64,000 nt of DNA from Terribacillus saccharophilus (GTDB lineage: Bacteria; Bacillota; Bacilli; Bacillales; Amphibacillaceae), in assembly GCF_002272745.1 (NCBI RefSeq), contig NZ_NPBD01000007.1:372001-436000 (forward strand). The letters are read 5' to 3'. Under the pieces are notes generated by a model. That model was not told where the DNA came from. It ran no database searches and saw nothing but the letters and a program-made list of their open reading frames with translations. The position numbers and the translations under genes are program-made. The stretch's first letter is position 1, and every line of letters starts with the position of its first letter. This document shows positions 62,542 to 64,000 of the stretch, piece after piece.

Positions 62542-62623
62542 TTCGCTAATTGCGTACTTTAAACCTAATTATAGAGAAGGGATTAGGGTTAATCAAGAAT
62601 ATATTATTCGTATCGCGTACGAA
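62542..62623 (-). promoter_or_regulatory. ansA promoter flanked by two candidate AnsR operators
   Basis: On the minus strand TTGATT (62591-62596), 17-base spacer, TATAAT (62568-62573). TTCGTA-N5-TACGAA (62607-62623), a perfect inverted repeat, lies upstream; TTCGC-N5-GCGTA (62542-62556) lies just past the start point. The first also overlaps the -35 area of the divergent ansR promoter (TATAAT at 62631-62636). Confidence 0.6.
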
Positions 62624-62667
62624 ACGATGCTATAATAATAGGAAGATAATAGAGCGGGGGAAGTAAG

Positions 62668-62997
62668 ATGAATCTGGATCGGCTATCAGAATTAAGGAAA
62701 AAGAAAAATTGGTCGCTGCAAGATACCGCAGACCGTCTCGGTATAGCAAAAAGCACATACGCAGGCTACGAATCCGGATATCGGCGTCCGTCATTTGAGG
62801 CATTGATTATGCTGGCAGACTTATTTGGTACAAGCTGTGACGATTTGCTGGGTCGTCATTTTGATAAGAAAATGGAGCTGACGGAGCGGGGAGATACGAA
62901 GCTGTCAGTTGATCAGAGGGAGCTGACCGAAAAGGAGATAAGCGGGGCGGTTGCGTTTATCCGAGTAACGAGGCAAATGGAAGAAAAGGCATTATAA
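62668..62997 (+). CDS. ansR: XRE-family repressor AnsR
   Basis: A 109-residue DNA-binding regulator with an N-terminal HTH of the lambda-repressor type: RLSELRKKKNWSLQDTADRLGIAKSTYAGYESGYRRPSFEALIMLADLF. In B. subtilis AnsR represses ansAB until asparagine or aspartate is present. Divergent placement 160 bases from ansA and the shared inverted repeats support the same role and autoregulation. The C-terminal 45 residues are a short acidic helix-rich tail, possibly for dimerisation or ligand sensing. GGGGGAAG precedes the ATG. Confidence 0.88.
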   Translation: MNLDRLSELRKKKNWSLQDTADRLGIAKSTYAGYESGYRRPSFEALIMLADLFGTSCDDLLGRHFDKKMELTERGDTKLSVDQRELTEKEISGAVAFIRVTRQMEEKAL

Positions 62998-63027
62998 AAC
63001 GCGTTGCAGATAGCTGCAACGCGTTTT
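62996..63027. terminator. Bidirectional terminator between ansR and the siderophore ATPase gene
   Basis: AAAACGCGTTGCAG/CTGCAACGCGTTTT perfect 14-bp stem with 4-base loop. Confidence 0.9.
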
Positions 63028-63029
63028 GT

Positions 63030-63863
63030 TTATGCTAAAGTTTTTTCCATGATACGCTCTGGCTCAACAGGAGACGCACTTCCAAGAATATTATAAGGCA
63101 AGCAGAGAGGCACTCCTGAACGGGGGTCGATAATCACATCAGCTTCGATGTTGAACACTTCCCGCAGGTTCTCTGCAGTAACAGTATCAACAGGTGAACC
63201 TTCGCAAATTACCTGTCCTTTTTTGATAGCAATCATGTGATCTGCATAACGTGTAGCATGATTGAGATCGTGTACAACCATGACGATTGTACGGTTTTCT
63301 TCACGATTCAGTTTATGCAATAGCATAAGCACTTCCAGTTGATGCGCCATATCGAGGAATGTCGTCGGCTCATCAAGGAAGAGTGTTTCCGTTTCTTGTG
63401 CCAATGCCATTGCAATCCAAGCGCGCTGACGCTGTCCGCCGGAAAGCTGGTCGACCGCACGCTGTGCGAAATCCTCCATTGCTGTCACTTCAATTGCCCA
63501 TGCGATTACTTCCTTATCATAAGGCGTTAGAGTGCCGAACCCTTTCTGATGGGGGTAGCGGCCATATGCTACAAGCTCAGAAACTGTTAAACCCTCTGGT
63601 GCAACAGGATTCTGCGGAAGGATGGCAAGCTGCTTCGCGACAGCTTTCGTTGATTGCTTATGAATGCTTTTCCCGTCCAATAGTACCGTGCCGTTTTTCG
63701 GCTTCATGACACGCGCCATTGTCTTAAGTATAGTGGATTTGCCGGAACCATTAGCTCCAACAAGAGCTGTTATCTTTCCTTTGGGAATTTCTATAGTTAA
63801 ATCCTTTACGATTGATTTATCTCCATAGGCTACTTCAAGTAATTCCGTTTGTAAACGTCCCAT
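63030..63863 (-). CDS. yusV: Iron-siderophore ABC transporter ATP-binding protein (YusV/FecE type)
   Basis: A 277-residue cytoplasmic ATPase energising ferric-siderophore import. Walker [11 protein letters not shown]-loop [13 protein letters not shown], the class motif VAYGRYPHQ, signature LSGGQRQR, Walker [13 protein letters not shown], and switch [13 protein letters not shown] are present. AAAGGGG supports the ATG at 63863; an earlier in-frame start would run through the Fur box. In B. subtilis YusV serves several siderophore permeases, which fits the absence of permease genes on this side; they could also lie beyond the right edge. Confidence 0.93.
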   Translation of the reverse strand: MGRLQTELLEVAYGDKSIVKDLTIEIPKGKITALVGANGSGKSTILKTMARVMKPKNGTVLLDGKSIHKQSTKAVAKQLAILPQNPVAPEGLTVSELVAYGRYPHQKGFGTLTPYDKEVIAWAIEVTAMEDFAQRAVDQLSGGQRQRAWIAMALAQETETLFLDEPTTFLDMAHQLEVLMLLHKLNREENRTIVMVVHDLNHATRYADHMIAIKKGQVICEGSPVDTVTAENLREVFNIEADVIIDPRSGVPLCLPYNILGSASPVEPERIMEKTLA

Positions 63864-63895
63864 TACTGGTACCCCTTTCCTCTTCTCTTTGATGT

Positions 63896-63914
63896 GAGAA
63901 TGAGATTCGTTATC
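63896..63914 (-). promoter_or_regulatory. Fur box upstream of the siderophore ATPase gene
   Basis: GAGAATGAGATTCGTTATC matches the 19-bp Fur consensus GATAATGATAATCATTATC at 15 positions. It sits about 33 bases before the start codon, over the likely -10 region (CAATAT/TATAAA, with TTGAAC upstream), so iron should repress the gene. Confidence 0.75.
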
Positions 63915-64000
63915 ATTTATATTGTCACAAAATAAAGGTCTGTTCAAGCGTTATTCAGAAACTTTCATAAAAAAGTAAGATTTTTTCCAGATAGATAGCA

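Noticed and set aside
1..64000. CRISPR array, prophage, insertion sequence, toxin-antitoxin or other defence island
   Set aside because: No direct-repeat/spacer pattern, transposase, integrase, phage structural gene or defence-type gene cluster was recognised; HelD and the secreted nuclease have better housekeeping explanations.

Overview
The window looks like chromosomal DNA of a low-to-mid GC Gram-positive of the family Bacillaceae. Shine-Dalgarno sites are strong (AAGGAGG type), GTG and TTG starts are common, and terminators are intrinsic hairpins with T-runs. Regulatory sites fit sigma A, a sigma-D-like and a sigma-B-like promoter, CcpA (cre), Fur and ArgR. Many genes have close Bacillus subtilis counterparts (mtl genes, motAB, argCJBD, ydaT, ypuA, yfmJ, helD, yflS, yuiF, yhcR, ansR/ansAB, mleN, yusV). 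Several probable Na+-linked carriers hint at a salt- or alkali-tolerant genus. Genus is not decided; Terribacillus-like is only a guess. I saw no rRNA, tRNA, prophage, insertion sequence or CRISPR array.

Layout. 1-9.5 kb: edge-truncated M20 peptidase; a polar amino-acid ABC importer; an NMT1/SsuA-type ABC importer behind a structured leader with its own terminator; ZupT; an M29-like enzyme; and an MsmX-type shared sugar ATPase with a cre site. 9.6-13.1 kb: DinB-fold protein, SDR dehydrogenase, thioredoxin-reductase-like flavoprotein, sugar isomerase/epimerase. 13.4-18.6 kb (minus): mannitol operon mtlA-mtlR-mtlF-mtlD with candidate MtlR and cre sites. 18.9-24.6 kb: motAB behind a sigma-D-like promoter, an unrecognised helical protein, PHP phosphatase, nucleoside hydrolase, FAH-family enzyme, and an atypical HPr-like protein under a cre site. 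25.2-29.5 kb: arginine operon argCJBD with an ARG box inside its promoter. 29.6-41.9 kb: purU-rbsK, queF, a frameshifted small membrane-protein gene, yfmJ-like reductase, ydaT with a sigma-B-like promoter, ypuA, ridA, an MFS exporter, helD, a dicarboxylate carrier and a hydroxyacid dehydrogenase. 42-50 kb: two luciferase-like monooxygenases (one behind a SAM-I riboswitch), Nudix, AmpS, a permuted papain-fold hydrolase, a 2-oxoglutarate dioxygenase, GNAT, a histidine phosphatase and a ring-cleaving dioxygenase. 50-64 kb: adenine deaminase with a candidate attenuator, YuiF-type antiporter, amidase, a 1184-residue secreted nuclease/5'-nucleotidase, the asparagine-to-aspartate-to-fumarate operon ansA-ansB-mleN with divergent ansR, and a Fur-boxed siderophore ATPase.

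How it works together. Most genes are ordinary metabolism, with a carbon-control thread: cre-like sites precede mtlA, msmX, the HPr-like gene and mleN. Purine/nucleoside salvage genes recur (nucleoside hydrolase, ribokinase, adenine deaminase, secreted nucleotidase). I do not see a self-evident novel multi-gene system. The best leads are small: two unclassified 5' leaders with switchable terminators, a small membrane gene split by a 7-A run, back-to-back perfect DnaA boxes, the divergent HPr-like protein, the SAM-riboswitch-controlled monooxygenase, and secreted proteins with aromatic amphipathic tails where a sortase anchor might be expected.
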